From positions 1-64,000 of the forward strand of contig NZ_JAOPHT010000011.1 in NCBI RefSeq assembly GCF_025515305.1: DNA of 64,000 bases, in the 5' to 3' direction. The notes below the pieces were generated by a model. The model made no database searches. It had not been told where the DNA came from and worked only from the letters and a program-made list of their open reading frames with translations. Numbering within the stretch: the stretch's first letter is position 1; each line of letters opens with the position of its first letter. Both the position numbers and the translations under genes were made by a program. Origin of the DNA: Roseicyclus sediminis (GTDB lineage Bacteria > Pseudomonadota > Alphaproteobacteria > Rhodobacterales > Rhodobacteraceae). Of this stretch, positions 1-8,435 are shown piece by piece.

Positions 1-108
1 GAGGAAATCGCCTATGGCCAGGGCTGGATTTCCGCCGAAGACCTCGCCGATCGTATCGGTTTGTTCACCAAGAACGCCTATGGCGACTACCTGAAGTCAA
101 TGCTCTGA
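1..108 (+). CDS. rfbA: glucose-1-phosphate thymidylyltransferase, C-terminal end (partial)
   Basis: This is the last 35 codons of a gene that enters from the left edge. The translated tail contains EEIAYGQGWIS and ends in a Tyr-Leu-rich stretch, which matches the C-terminus of RfbA/RmlA. That enzyme makes dTDP-glucose from dTTP and glucose-1-phosphate for deoxysugar synthesis. Only the C-terminal helices are visible and no active-site residue lies in the window, so the name rests on tail similarity. It marks a polysaccharide or nucleotide-sugar locus as the left neighbour of the lasso cluster. Confidence 0.7.
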   Translation, partial: EEIAYGQGWISAEDLADRIGLFTKNAYGDYLKSML

Positions 109-320
109 GTCTGCCACGGATCGCGACGCTTCGGCGCCCCGAGGCTTCAACGTAGGACTGGTTCGTTGATCGATCCTTTGCAAGCACTGTTCATGCATTT
201 GGCATCGTTGGTTTTTGTTTATCTAAATTAAAGCTACCCTCAGATTTCAGAAGCGTTACCCGAATTTACAAAAATCAACACCAAATGGCGCCCCCTCCCC
301 CCCCCGAAATTGGCCAAGCG
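109..320 (+). other. intergenic leader upstream of the nucleotidyltransferase gene
   Basis: Base composition shifts here from G+C-rich (rfbA tail) to A+T-rich. A short imperfect hairpin (GCTTCGG and CCGAGGC) lies around 129-150 without a T tract. The A+T-rich stretch near 205-250 could hold a promoter, but I see no convincing -35/-10 pair. A run of C residues at 293-305 would encode a poly-proline start if translation began at 285; I consider that start less likely than 321. Confidence 0.3.
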
Positions 321-1517
321 ATGAAAAAAACTTCTGAGAAATTGTATCAGTCGTTGCAGCTCCTATCTCGAAGCCATCTGGATGCGCAACAAGGAAATAT
401 AACACTTCAGTTATTGCGCGAGGTTGAAGATTGGGATCTATTTCTGTCGACCGCAACGCGCAAGTTTGGCCTGCCGCTAATTTATAGAAATTGCCGAAGG
501 TTAAGTAACGGCGTCGTGCCAGAGGAAGTGTTACAGCAAATGCGCCAAGGCATTCGAATTGCCTCGATGAACATGCTTGCGGCGAATTCAGCCAACATTC
601 TTTTCCATAAGAAATGCATAGAGCCGCTGGCGGCACGGCATTTTTATATAAAGGGCCCAAGTCTATGGGCTCGTTATTACGATAAGGGAGTTGTGCGAAA
701 TTGTCGAGATATCGATATCGTAGTCGAGAAAAAGAAATTTTTCGAAATTCTAAATTTGGCGCAGGAAAACGGCTATCAAATTGTGGGTGAATCCACACAA
801 AAATTAATATCACCAAACGAACAGTATTTAAGGGCAATCTCGAGATATCAAGATGTGGTGACATTGTTTTCTCCAGAAGGAATCATTATCGAGGTGCACA
901 AGCGGATCGATAAGAGTATGGGCGTTTTTTCTTCCCAGAAATTGTATAATGATCTTGATCAGGTGGAGCTTGGCTCACGCAAAATCAACGTGTTGCCAAC
1001 ATCAAAATTAGCAGTCTATATTTGCTACCACAGCACTCAGCATTTATGGTCACATTTAAGCTGGATAACTGATTTCGACGCAATTATTAATGATGCGACC
1101 TTCAAAAGGACCGAAGCGCAAGAATATGCGAATAAGCTGGGGCTAGGCAGGCTTTTTACTGCGACCATTTCATTCTTTGAACTGATGGGGCGCTTTGATC
1201 AATCAAGTGGTCTTCCGGAAGGGGCTCTTGCTGGAAGTATGTACATGAAAAGTATTATGAGCTTAGCAGGTGATTTGGAAAACGAGCACAAGATGACCAG
1301 AGAGGAGTGGAGGAGGGGTATAGGAGAGCGCTATGCTGGGTCTTTAAAATTTGCAGCCCAGTCGTCTACTTCCACATTTCTGTTGTCACTCAGGCCAAAA
1401 ATATGGCAATATGAAAAGCAGCCTTTGCCAGATTATTTGCAATGGGTTTATTTTCCCTTGCTGATGGCCGAATACTTAAGGCAGTTCGTTAGAAAAAGGT
1501 TGCTTAGAAAACTTTAG
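321..1517 (+). CDS. nucleotidyltransferase-family protein of the lasso cluster
   Basis: This protein of about 398 residues resembles the uncharacterised nucleotidyltransferase family (NTP_transf_5 type) that recurs in lasso-peptide clusters carrying a kinase. The fold-type signature is visible as FYIKGPSLWARYY followed by CRDIDIVV, that is a K-G-x-x-x-W segment and a D-x-D motif expected to bind metal and nucleotide. The C-terminal half is helical and has no motif I know. In related clusters this enzyme is presumed to act on the peptide after phosphorylation, but its reaction is not settled and that role is inference. An upstream ATG at 285 would add a poly-proline leader; I prefer 321. The gene is clearly A+T-richer than the right side of the window, consistent with transfer. 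Confidence 0.7.
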   Translation: MKKTSEKLYQSLQLLSRSHLDAQQGNITLQLLREVEDWDLFLSTATRKFGLPLIYRNCRRLSNGVVPEEVLQQMRQGIRIASMNMLAANSANILFHKKCIEPLAARHFYIKGPSLWARYYDKGVVRNCRDIDIVVEKKKFFEILNLAQENGYQIVGESTQKLISPNEQYLRAISRYQDVVTLFSPEGIIIEVHKRIDKSMGVFSSQKLYNDLDQVELGSRKINVLPTSKLAVYICYHSTQHLWSHLSWITDFDAIINDATFKRTEAQEYANKLGLGRLFTATISFFELMGRFDQSSGLPEGALAGSMYMKSIMSLAGDLENEHKMTREEWRRGIGERYAGSLKFAAQSSTSTFLLSLRPKIWQYEKQPLPDYLQWVYFPLLMAEYLRQFVRKRLLRKL

Positions 1518-1960
1518 ATTGAATTTATGGAAGTGAAAGACATTCGTTGCTACGGTGAGCCTGATCGCCGTGTCCCAGATCGGTGAGGCGGGGTATTAAA
1601 TAACCGATGTTGAGTGAGGCGGGTAAAATTTTTTTTTTTTTTGAACGACATTCTAGTCTTGGATCGGTCTCAGGGAAAGTCATGTGGCATCTCAAAAAGG
1701 TCTTCTCGTGACGAATATCTTGGTTTGGCTGCAGGAGAAGGAGAAGCAAAGCGCCCAATTCGAATGGTTTGCCTTGTTGAGCGGATCCAAAGATTTCGTG
1801 GGGATTCTTCACCTGCGTTGCGCAAAGTTGGACTCTATTGATGCCGAACGTTTGTGCATTGATGCTGTGATGAAGTCAAACACAGAAAATCAAGAAAAAA
1901 ATGGCCTTCGGGCTTGTACCTAGATTTTTCATTCACGGATCAGTTTGGGATGCCGGTCGC
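1518..1960 (+). other. intergenic region with 14-T tract and an unassigned small frame
   Basis: This stretch holds a 14-base poly-T run (1629-1642) and a direct repeat of GTGAGGCGGG near 1581-1593 and 1614-1624. A frame from GTG 1684 to a TAG at 1923 (79 codons) reads plausibly as protein but matches nothing I recognise, and has no good ribosome site. I see no clear terminator hairpin before the T tract. It may be a degraded insertion or the leader of the transporter gene. Confidence 0.3.
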
Positions 1961-3760
1961 ATGACATTTCTAAGTAAAATGCGGGATGTGTTGGGGCTCT
2001 ACCGGCAAGTCTGGAGGCTTCTTAGCTACTCAAGTCGTAGTCTCAGCATCTTGGTGGCGCTGGTGACCCTTGGGGAGGCTGTTGCTGCCATCCTCGGTCT
2101 TTGGTTAATCAAGCTCTTGATAGATGTGCTGTCCGCGCCAGAGGCATTTGAGGACGGGATTTGGGAAATCTATTTGATCCTGGGCGGCGCGGGTCTGGTT
2201 ACCTTCATCGCCCTCGTGGTTCAGTCTTATGGCAATCTCTTGCGATCCCGCCAGGGCATGATGGTGGCTGACTACATTGATCGTGAGATCCATGATCGCG
2301 CCATTGAGGTGGATTTAGGCTTTTATGAAAGCCCTGCTTATTTTGACTCCCTCCAGCGAGCTCGACAAGCGGGACCCCAACGTCCAGCTCAAATGGTTTC
2401 GGGTGCTCTCGTGTTTTCGAAAAGCGTGATTTTCCTTGCCGCCATCTTGGTGATGTTGGCCGGTATCGAGTGGAAATTATTGCCGGTTTTGCTTTTCACT
2501 GTCGTTGTCGCGCTGATTGTCCGGTTGTATTTCACAAGAAGGCTCTATCAATGGCAATACGAAAGAGCTCAACTAGAGCGACGCGCGTCTTACTTTGATT
2601 GGCTCTTGACTTCTGATCTGCACGCAAAGGAATTGCGTCTTCACGGTTTGGGTGGATATTTTCGAAATGTCTATTCTAATCTCAGGCGTGACATACGCGC
2701 CCAGCAACTGAAAATAGAGACTACTAAGTCGTTCGCAGAGATTGGGGTGGCGGCTGTCGGTGCCGCGGCCTTCATTGGAGCGATTACATTTCTCATTTCA
2801 AGAACTGTTGCCGGTGATTTTACTTTGGGCGACATCGTTCTGTTCGTGCTTTTATTTCGTCGAGCTGAGCAGAGCGGTCAGCAATGCGTGTCCAGTCTCA
2901 GTGGCCTGTTCGAAAATCAACTTTATCTTTCCCAGCTGTTCTCGTTCCTTGAGGTGAAGCCGAACATTCAAGGCCCTGCAGAGCCTGCAGCCATTCCCCG
3001 CAGGCTGGAGCGTGGTTTGGTGATGGATAATGTGTCCTTTCGATACCGCGACGCGGATCACGATACGCTGAAAGACGTGAGCCTTGAGGTGCCCCCCGGA
3101 AGGCTAGTGGCGCTGGTGGGCGAGAACGGCTCCGGGAAAACGACGCTCATTAAGCTACTGACCCGCCTCTACGACCCCGATTCCGGCCGGATAACACTTG
3201 ATGGCATCGATGTACGCGAGTTTGACCCTCTGGCGTATCGCAGACTCTTCAGTGTAATTTTCCAAGATTTCGCAAAATATGCTGCGACCGCTGCTGATAA
3301 CATTTGGTTTGGTGACGTCGCGCATCCACGTGATGATGAAAAAGTCCTGGATGCAAGCGACCGGGCAGGGGCTTCATCGTTCTTGCGCGAGCTTCCAAAG
3401 GGTTTCGACACGCCCCTTTCACGCATCTTTGATGACGGGCAGGAACTTTCGATCGGCCAATGGCAACGCGTTGCGCTTGCGAGAGCCTTCCTTCCGAATA
3501 CACGGTTCATCATCATGGACGAACCCACGAGTGCAGTGGACCCGCGTGCTGAGATGGAGCTTTTCGATACGCTTCGTGACCGGATTGGAGACCGTGGCGC
3601 CTTGATCATCAGTCACAGGTTGTCGACCATTCGCCACGTCGACTACACGTACGTGCTTGACGACGGTCGCATGCTAGAGCACGGGACACACGAAGAGCTC
3701 TTGGCGAAGGGCGGTCGTTATGCGTCGCTTTTTGGCCGGCAGGCGGCTTATTTCAAGTAG
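1961..3760 (+). CDS. ABC transporter, fused permease and ATPase (probable lasso-peptide exporter)
   Basis: This half-transporter of about 599 residues should dimerise in the inner membrane and export the mature peptide, which also gives self-protection in lasso producers. The N-terminal half has about six hydrophobic segments (roughly residues 25-310). The C-terminal ATPase has Walker A GENGSGKTT (about 387-395), the signature LSIGQ (about 496-500), Walker B FIIMDE (about 516-521) and an H-loop in LIISHRLS. The start at 1961 begins MTFLSKM; an upstream in-frame start at 1901 adds 20 residues without helping the fold. It lies between two tailoring genes on the same strand, so I infer a three-gene plus-strand unit. 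Confidence 0.88.
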   Translation: MTFLSKMRDVLGLYRQVWRLLSYSSRSLSILVALVTLGEAVAAILGLWLIKLLIDVLSAPEAFEDGIWEIYLILGGAGLVTFIALVVQSYGNLLRSRQGMMVADYIDREIHDRAIEVDLGFYESPAYFDSLQRARQAGPQRPAQMVSGALVFSKSVIFLAAILVMLAGIEWKLLPVLLFTVVVALIVRLYFTRRLYQWQYERAQLERRASYFDWLLTSDLHAKELRLHGLGGYFRNVYSNLRRDIRAQQLKIETTKSFAEIGVAAVGAAAFIGAITFLISRTVAGDFTLGDIVLFVLLFRRAEQSGQQCVSSLSGLFENQLYLSQLFSFLEVKPNIQGPAEPAAIPRRLERGLVMDNVSFRYRDADHDTLKDVSLEVPPGRLVALVGENGSGKTTLIKLLTRLYDPDSGRITLDGIDVREFDPLAYRRLFSVIFQDFAKYAATAADNIWFGDVAHPRDDEKVLDASDRAGASSFLRELPKGFDTPLSRIFDDGQELSIGQWQRVALARAFLPNTRFIIMDEPTSAVDPRAEMELFDTLRDRIGDRGALIISHRLSTIRHVDYTYVLDDGRMLEHGTHEELLAKGGRYASLFGRQAAYFK

Positions 3761-3923
3761 GGGCTTCGAGCTGGAGCAGTTTGATTTTGTTCTCTCTAGA
3801 ACGGATGGTGCCTTGTTTGGTCTTGAGAGCATATCGACTGGATGTCAGGCGTCTCGTTCGGAACTTTCTGTTTGGAAAAGGTATGTTGGTCATTTCAACA
3901 TTGAGCCAAAAGTCATTGGATAA
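3720..3923 (+). CDS. possible small protein coupled to the kinase gene
   Basis: A 67-codon frame overlaps the last 41 bases of the transporter gene and ends in TAA directly abutting the kinase ATG, the junction being TAAATG. That arrangement would permit translational coupling. The product contains FELEQFDFVLSRTD and has no family I recognise. It may be chance or a leader frame that keeps ribosomes on the message up to the kinase start, which lacks an obvious Shine-Dalgarno site. Confidence 0.2.
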   Translation: MRRFLAGRRLISSRGFELEQFDFVLSRTDGALFGLESISTGCQASRSELSVWKRYVGHFNIEPKVIG

Positions 3924-4817
3924 ATGAAGCGGAATTACACACTCTATGGTCTTCGCGTAGAAAGCGAAGTAGAGCTTCCTGAAATCGCCGGATCCGAGGT
4001 TTTGGTAGACGAAGAACCAATCGTGATCGAGCGAGGCCACGTTCCTGAAGAATTGCGCAACGGTCGAAAGTTTGGCTCCTCGATGCAAGTGGCCGACAAC
4101 CTGTGCCTCTATGAATTTCCGGGTGCCGGTCGCTATCTTGTTGAGGGAGGTAGAAGGATAGTTGTTGCTGCGCAGCGGGATGCTGCAGCAAATGATGTTC
4201 GCGCTTTTTTGTTCGGATCAGTTATGGGAACGCTGTTGCACCAAAGAGGCCTGCTGCCAATGCATATTAGCGCAGTCGTTTCATCGCGGGGGGTAATCGC
4301 CTTCACGGGACCATCTGGCGCTGGCAAATCTACGACTGCGGCTATTATTCACCAGCAGAAGGGTTGGCCGATATTATGTGACGATGTGGCCGTTGTGCGC
4401 ATGACTTCTGGAAAGCCCGTTCTTTCGGCTGGCTTGGTGAGGCTGAAGCTTTGGAAGGATGCACTGAACCGTTTGGACATCCATGAGCACGGCCTGGATC
4501 GCGATCTTCTTCGCTTCGACAAGTTCCACGTCTCTGCGCCAAATATGTTTGCCGGAGACACGCAAGTGCTACAGAGCCTTTTTGAGTTGGCTTGGGGAGA
4601 CAATGAAACGCTGGAACCATTAAAGGGGGTGGATGCGTTTCGGACGGTAATGGCTGCTGTCTATCGTCCTTACCTCGCGGACCTGGTCGGGGATCGAGCA
4701 TTGATGACGGCGAATTGCATGGCCGTTGCGAAGAAAATTTCGGTTGCACGCCTGACGCGACCCAAAGACCACAGTCATATTCAACGTCTCGAGTTGGAAA
4801 GCACCGTGGACTCGTAA
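3924..4817 (+). CDS. HPr kinase-like lasso-peptide kinase
   Basis: This 297-residue protein resembles the C-terminal catalytic domain of HPr kinase/phosphorylase. It has LPMHISAV just before the P-loop, Walker A GPSGAGKST at about 129-137, and the paired acids of LCDDVAVV at about 153-154. The first 115 residues do not resemble the HPrK N-terminal domain. In the paeninodin family, kinases of this kind phosphorylate the side chain of the precursor's C-terminal Ser. Both precursors here end in Ser, so the same role is a good inference. It could instead serve an unrelated substrate, but no PTS HPr gene is nearby. Confidence 0.82.
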   Translation: MKRNYTLYGLRVESEVELPEIAGSEVLVDEEPIVIERGHVPEELRNGRKFGSSMQVADNLCLYEFPGAGRYLVEGGRRIVVAAQRDAAANDVRAFLFGSVMGTLLHQRGLLPMHISAVVSSRGVIAFTGPSGAGKSTTAAIIHQQKGWPILCDDVAVVRMTSGKPVLSAGLVRLKLWKDALNRLDIHEHGLDRDLLRFDKFHVSAPNMFAGDTQVLQSLFELAWGDNETLEPLKGVDAFRTVMAAVYRPYLADLVGDRALMTANCMAVAKKISVARLTRPKDHSHIQRLELESTVDS

Positions 4818-5002
4818 GACAAAAAAAAAATTATCAAAGTGACAATACGAAAAGCTTAGTGCGCGCAGATTGAATGATACTCCAATCTATTTGCGTATGG
4901 GACTGTTGGCTGCAGTTCATACGATATCGTCCCGGACCCGAGGAACCCCGAACCGGATATGGAGACGTCGGCCGAATATGAACAGAGTTTTCGTGATCGT
5001 AT
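4818..5002. other. convergent intergenic region
   Basis: This lies between the kinase stop (plus) and the terminator of the minus-strand lasso operon. It begins with an A10 run at 4822-4831 and is A+T-rich. I see no gene or clear plus-strand terminator in it. Confidence 0.4.
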
Positions 5003-5032
5003 AAAAAAACAGCCCCACCGACGGTGGAGCTG
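5003..5032 (-). terminator. rho-independent terminator after precursor 1
   Basis: Read on the minus strand, CAGCTCCACC and GGTGGGGCTG pair over ten positions (one G-T) around a GTC loop, followed directly by seven T residues. It lies about 65 bases after the stop of precursor 1, which supports that peptide gene being the last gene of the minus-strand operon. Confidence 0.8.
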
Positions 5033-5098
5033 TTCGGAAGCTTAGAGCTGGATCAATCACATCAGCGGAGCATGCCCCGATGCCAAGCAATCCAGGCT

Positions 5099-5239
5099 TC
5101 AGCTCGCGTTAAAGATCGGGAATGCTGGATCATCCTCGAGGCCCGGAAAGTCCGCTTCCGAAAGCGAGCTGTCACCGCCACCGAGTGTTTGCGCTACGTC
5201 AAGCTCTTCGAGCTTGGGTGCTGTATACTCTTTCTTCAT
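5099..5239 (-). CDS. lasso-peptide precursor 1 (46 residues)
   Basis: This short gene encodes a leader of 19 residues and a core of 27. The leader has the lasso recognition pattern Y-x-x-P-x-L in YTAPKL and ends in Thr-Leu, with Thr at position -2 where lasso proteases require it. The core opens with the ring segment GGGDSSLSE: Gly1 supplies the amine and Glu9 the side-chain carboxylate, giving a nine-residue macrolactam. The tail ADFPGLEDDPAFPIFNAS is acidic, aromatic-rich near its end (possible steric plugs) and finishes in Ser, the expected phosphorylation site. The start is supported by AGGGGG seven bases upstream. It is 289 bases downstream of cyclase 1 on the same strand and is followed by a strong terminator. 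The general plan recalls paeninodin, though the sequence differs. Confidence 0.88.
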   Translation of the reverse strand: MKKEYTAPKLEELDVAQTLGGGDSSLSEADFPGLEDDPAFPIFNAS

Positions 5240-5278
5240 CACATAACCCCCTAGACTAGGATACCGTCATTGTTCCCC

Positions 5279-5306
5279 AGTTTAAGGATTGTCGATGCAC
5301 ATGCAA
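5279..5306 (-). promoter_or_regulatory. possible promoter of precursor 1
   Basis: On the minus strand TTGCAT, a 16-base spacer and TAAACT form a weak sigma-70-like pair about 40-65 bases before the precursor 1 start. It would allow the precursor to be made in excess of the enzymes. Only seven of twelve consensus positions match. Confidence 0.3.
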
Positions 5307-5528
5307 GGGCCGCATAAGGTTGCAGGCGCGTCCGGGGCCCTTTTTTCCGGTGAAACCTACACAAAAGCGCGAGATGCACACTGCTGACAGCTTAAATTTT
5401 AGTCAAGATCTCGCATCGTGATGAGTGCGCGGGCATACAAGCGGTCACTGTCAACAGAGGCCTGAAGACGGAAAGCCTTGAAGTCATTCGGTTTGGCGAT
5501 GTCTTGATTCGTGGAGCAACAGGGTAGC
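5307..5528 (-). other. spacer between cyclase 1 and precursor 1
   Basis: The minus strand keeps an open frame from inside the cyclase end down to 5399 (ending LITMRDLD), but it has no start after the cyclase stop that I would trust. A GGGGCCC block next to a T6 run sits near 5334-5346. I see no confident gene here. Confidence 0.3.
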
Positions 5529-7406
5529 TTACCCCGTGAGGTACAGGACCCGGGTTGCACCGAAAATATTTGCGAACAGGCGTCGTTCGCCGCGAAGCTG
5601 GGCTGGTGACATTCGAGCTGCGGCAACCCGGGCCTCGCGAAACTTACCCTGATCCAACCATGGCGTGAGTTCAGCGCGCCGTATGGTGTCTTCGTGCTCA
5701 ACGAGTTGTCTTAGGCAACGCATTCGCATCACCTGACGCTTTCGTTCGTTGACCACATCCGTCTTGCTGATCTTTTTGGGAAGCATGGAGCGGAACGCCT
5801 TTACAGGTAGCGTTCGACCGTAGCCATGATCGTATCGCTCATTGGGAGCCAGAGACAGGATAAAATCGAGCAGGCGACGATCTGTTAACGGGTAGCGATA
5901 AGTTATATTGCTCTTAGCTCCCCAAGAGACCCACGTTTCCATTCTTGTCGCGATATGCCCTCGGGCGATCATTTCCTGGTCAAGGATCGTAGGGGCTGAG
6001 TGAATCCGAAGGTTTTTTCTTTGAAAGACCCCTGATTCGTTTGCGTTTCTCATGAGTTCTTGATTGGCAAAACACTGATCTGGGAAGAGATCATAAAATG
6101 GTGAAACCCTCCGAAACAGTATGTTGGGCAGCATTGGAATTATCCCGCTTCGCCAGACGTAACCCGAAGTTGTTGCCAAGCCCAACTGCTTGCGCCGAAC
6201 ATTAATCGCTCGCGCAGCATCGCCAAACCGTTGATGTCGCAGCATCCATGCCAGATAACCAAATCCATGTGATGAGAATGCCTCATCGCCGCCCCAACCA
6301 GACAACAATACTCTTACTCCATCCGCCTTGGCCTTGGACAAAACATCGATCTCTTCTGCCAAGTCCGCGGTTCCCTCATAAGCCATAGGCCGAAACAGCG
6401 TTTGTAGTCGGGTTTCACTTTCCTGAGAATCGGAATATCGGAGCGTAAAATTGTAGCGCTCGCTGCAGTCTTTAAGTATTCGGCGTTCGTCATCGGGACC
6501 GATATCTGGGAACTCTCCGCTCACGCCGGGCGACCATGTATAGCCGCCGGCCAACGCCCGACCTTCAGCTGCCAGCGCTTGAGCGCTTAGGCCGGTGACG
6601 ATTGTCGAGTCGATTCCACCGCTGATATGGGCACCTACCGGAAGTTCTGTATCGATGCGGCAGCGTACTGCGGTCTCCGTCAGATCACGAAAAACCTCTA
6701 CCACTTCGTCTGGCCGTCGGTGCCCTGGAGCAGTCACCGCTTTCGGCTGCCACCATAGTTCAGTGCGCACGCCGACCGCATCAAGCGCAGTTATGCCGCC
6801 CGGATGAACACTGTTAATGTCCTTGAAGAACGTCTTGGGCATCGGCCTGTAAGGGTCGTCGAGATAGTGAGCAACCATGTGCTCGTCGATACCCCAGTTG
6901 AATTCGTCGAACGCGACGATTGCACGAATGTCAGTCGCGAATATGACCGTATCCTTGCGGCGTGACCAATAGAGCGGACGCGTGCCAATATGATCTCGGA
7001 CGAGCCAGCAGCGTCGCTTTTCGTCCTCCCAGACACCAAACGCAAAATCCCCTACAAGTTTGTCAACGCAGGCAGAACCAAATCGATTCCATGCGGCGAG
7101 GATTAGGCCAATGTCACTATAATCCCGTGCCTCGCGGGTATCCATGCCCAGCGAAGCAGCTAACCCTGCACGATCATCTAGAATGACGTCGCCAACAATT
7201 GTCAGGCCATTCTGGCTGAGTGGTTCCGCCGCGATTGGCCGGCCACGCGCCACTCCTTGGTCGCACATTGCGAAGGCGCAATTTTGCTCAACCACTGAGC
7301 TGAAGTGCTGCTGACCATATGGTCGGATTATGTCTGCGGCTTTACGGAAATGCGCCTCAATAATGGGGCGACCGTCAAGCTCTATTCGACCAATGATCGC
7401 ACCCAT
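5529..7406 (-). CDS. lasso macrolactam synthetase 1 (asparagine synthetase-like cyclase)
   Basis: This protein of 625 residues should adenylate the Glu9 side chain of the core peptide with ATP and let the new N-terminus attack it, closing the ring as the tail threads through. The N-terminal half resembles a class II glutamine amidotransferase but begins MGAIIGR, so the catalytic Cys2 of true asparagine synthetases is missing; ammonia release is therefore unlikely. The synthetase half has the PP-loop SGGIDST at about 262-268 and GWGGDEAFSSHG further on. An in-frame GTG lies one codon upstream of the chosen ATG. Precursor 1 is the next gene downstream. It is clearly homologous to cyclase 2 (IGRIELDGRPI against LGRIELDGRPI). 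Confidence 0.9.
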   Translation of the reverse strand: MGAIIGRIELDGRPIIEAHFRKAADIIRPYGQQHFSSVVEQNCAFAMCDQGVARGRPIAAEPLSQNGLTIVGDVILDDRAGLAASLGMDTREARDYSDIGLILAAWNRFGSACVDKLVGDFAFGVWEDEKRRCWLVRDHIGTRPLYWSRRKDTVIFATDIRAIVAFDEFNWGIDEHMVAHYLDDPYRPMPKTFFKDINSVHPGGITALDAVGVRTELWWQPKAVTAPGHRRPDEVVEVFRDLTETAVRCRIDTELPVGAHISGGIDSTIVTGLSAQALAAEGRALAGGYTWSPGVSGEFPDIGPDDERRILKDCSERYNFTLRYSDSQESETRLQTLFRPMAYEGTADLAEEIDVLSKAKADGVRVLLSGWGGDEAFSSHGFGYLAWMLRHQRFGDAARAINVRRKQLGLATTSGYVWRSGIIPMLPNILFRRVSPFYDLFPDQCFANQELMRNANESGVFQRKNLRIHSAPTILDQEMIARGHIATRMETWVSWGAKSNITYRYPLTDRRLLDFILSLAPNERYDHGYGRTLPVKAFRSMLPKKISKTDVVNERKRQVMRMRCLRQLVEHEDTIRRAELTPWLDQGKFREARVAAARMSPAQLRGERRLFANIFGATRVLYLTG

Positions 7407-7556
7407 CACACTTCGCTCTTAGACTAATCGCCAGCGTGCACGCGGGCGATACTAACTGCCGCCGATGATGCCGACGAGAGGCGTTTTCTTCGTAGGGCAC
7501 ACCGAGAGACTCGGGCCCGGACGCCAAATGGCGACACCGCCTCGTATGGCTAGCTC

Positions 7557-7835
7557 TTACGACACCTTGATGAGCCCCCGGTTCTCAAGCGCATTGAGAA
7601 ACTCGATCACGTCGGCCTCGCAGGTCGCGCGTTCGACTTCGAACTGCTCCATGAGGGCGTCGCAAATATCCGCGACAACACGTTCATCGGAGATCATCGA
7701 CCAGATGCAATCGCCCACGGCCCCTGAACCGAAGTACGATCCCTGATCGGGATCGAAGAGTACAAGTTCATTGTCGATCGCCGTTGCGAAAACGTCTTTC
7801 CGCGCGATCACGGAATTATCCAAAGAAACTGCCAT
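7557..7835 (-). CDS. PqqD-like RiPP recognition element (leader-binding protein)
   Basis: This small protein of 92 residues has the PqqD/RRE pattern: an opening beta hairpin (SVIARKDVFATAID), ELVLFDPDQGSYFG, and an A/G-x-x-I-W helix start seen as VGDCIWSMI, ending in a helical segment and RGLIKVS. In lasso systems it binds the leader and presents the precursor to the protease and cyclase. The frame is open for 64 further codons upstream, but that extension has no family features; I chose the internal ATG because it gives the usual RRE length and has AAGGG nine bases upstream. Only one RRE is present for two cyclases, so it is probably shared. Confidence 0.82.
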   Translation of the reverse strand: MAVSLDNSVIARKDVFATAIDNELVLFDPDQGSYFGSGAVGDCIWSMISDERVVADICDALMEQFEVERATCEADVIEFLNALENRGLIKVS

Positions 7836-8435
7836 TAAATCAAACCCTTCAGCTTCGCGCTGCAAAATATGCGCCACATAGCTACAACATTCCCGTTCCC
7901 TCAAGCAAGCACTGTTCAAATCGTGGGTCTCTTGTACCGTGTCGTCAGGGCCTGGCGACCATGAGCCTGGAACACTTCGCTCGCTGATGTATCCATGGCG
8001 GAATCGCAACCTTGCCAGACGGCTCACCGCCCGATGCTACTCTGGTCAAAGCTGCAACGTGCATCGTTCAGCGTCTGCGAGGTGATGAACTCGATCGTCC
8101 AGGCTCTGGAAGATGACTGTTCACGTCGTGTGGTTACCTTGACGAGTCTCGCCATAGATTGGTTGGCGAAAGAGTGCCAAACATCCTATGACAAAAAATC
8201 GCAAACCTGCCGCGTTGCCATGACATTTACCGTGCCGCCTGATGCCGCTTGGGCGACCGTGCTGCAATCGATCAGTGGGCCGCTTGGGCACTCGAATTTT
8301 CAGCGCCAACGTTCATGGAAAAGATTGGCGTAAGATCCACGCGGACCATAGCTGGCGCGGAAGGCGTGGGTGCCGCAGGTCAGCTACCGCGCGACAACAG
8401 AAACGCTTGCAAGCCAAACGCCTGCCTGAAATTTC
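7836..8435. other. 600-base gap between precursor 2 and the RRE gene
   Basis: No confident gene lies here. The plus strand has overlapping open frames (for example 7995-8333 and 8249-8485) with no recognisable family, and the minus strand has a 62-codon frame rich in Arg and Gly. The segment may be a degraded gene or a long leader carrying a promoter for the RRE-cyclase 1-precursor 1 unit. I could not place a promoter with confidence. Confidence 0.3.

Noticed and set aside
1629-1642. Poly-T tract as a terminator of the nucleotidyltransferase gene
   Set aside because: No stable hairpin directly precedes it, so I report it only as a homopolymer tract.
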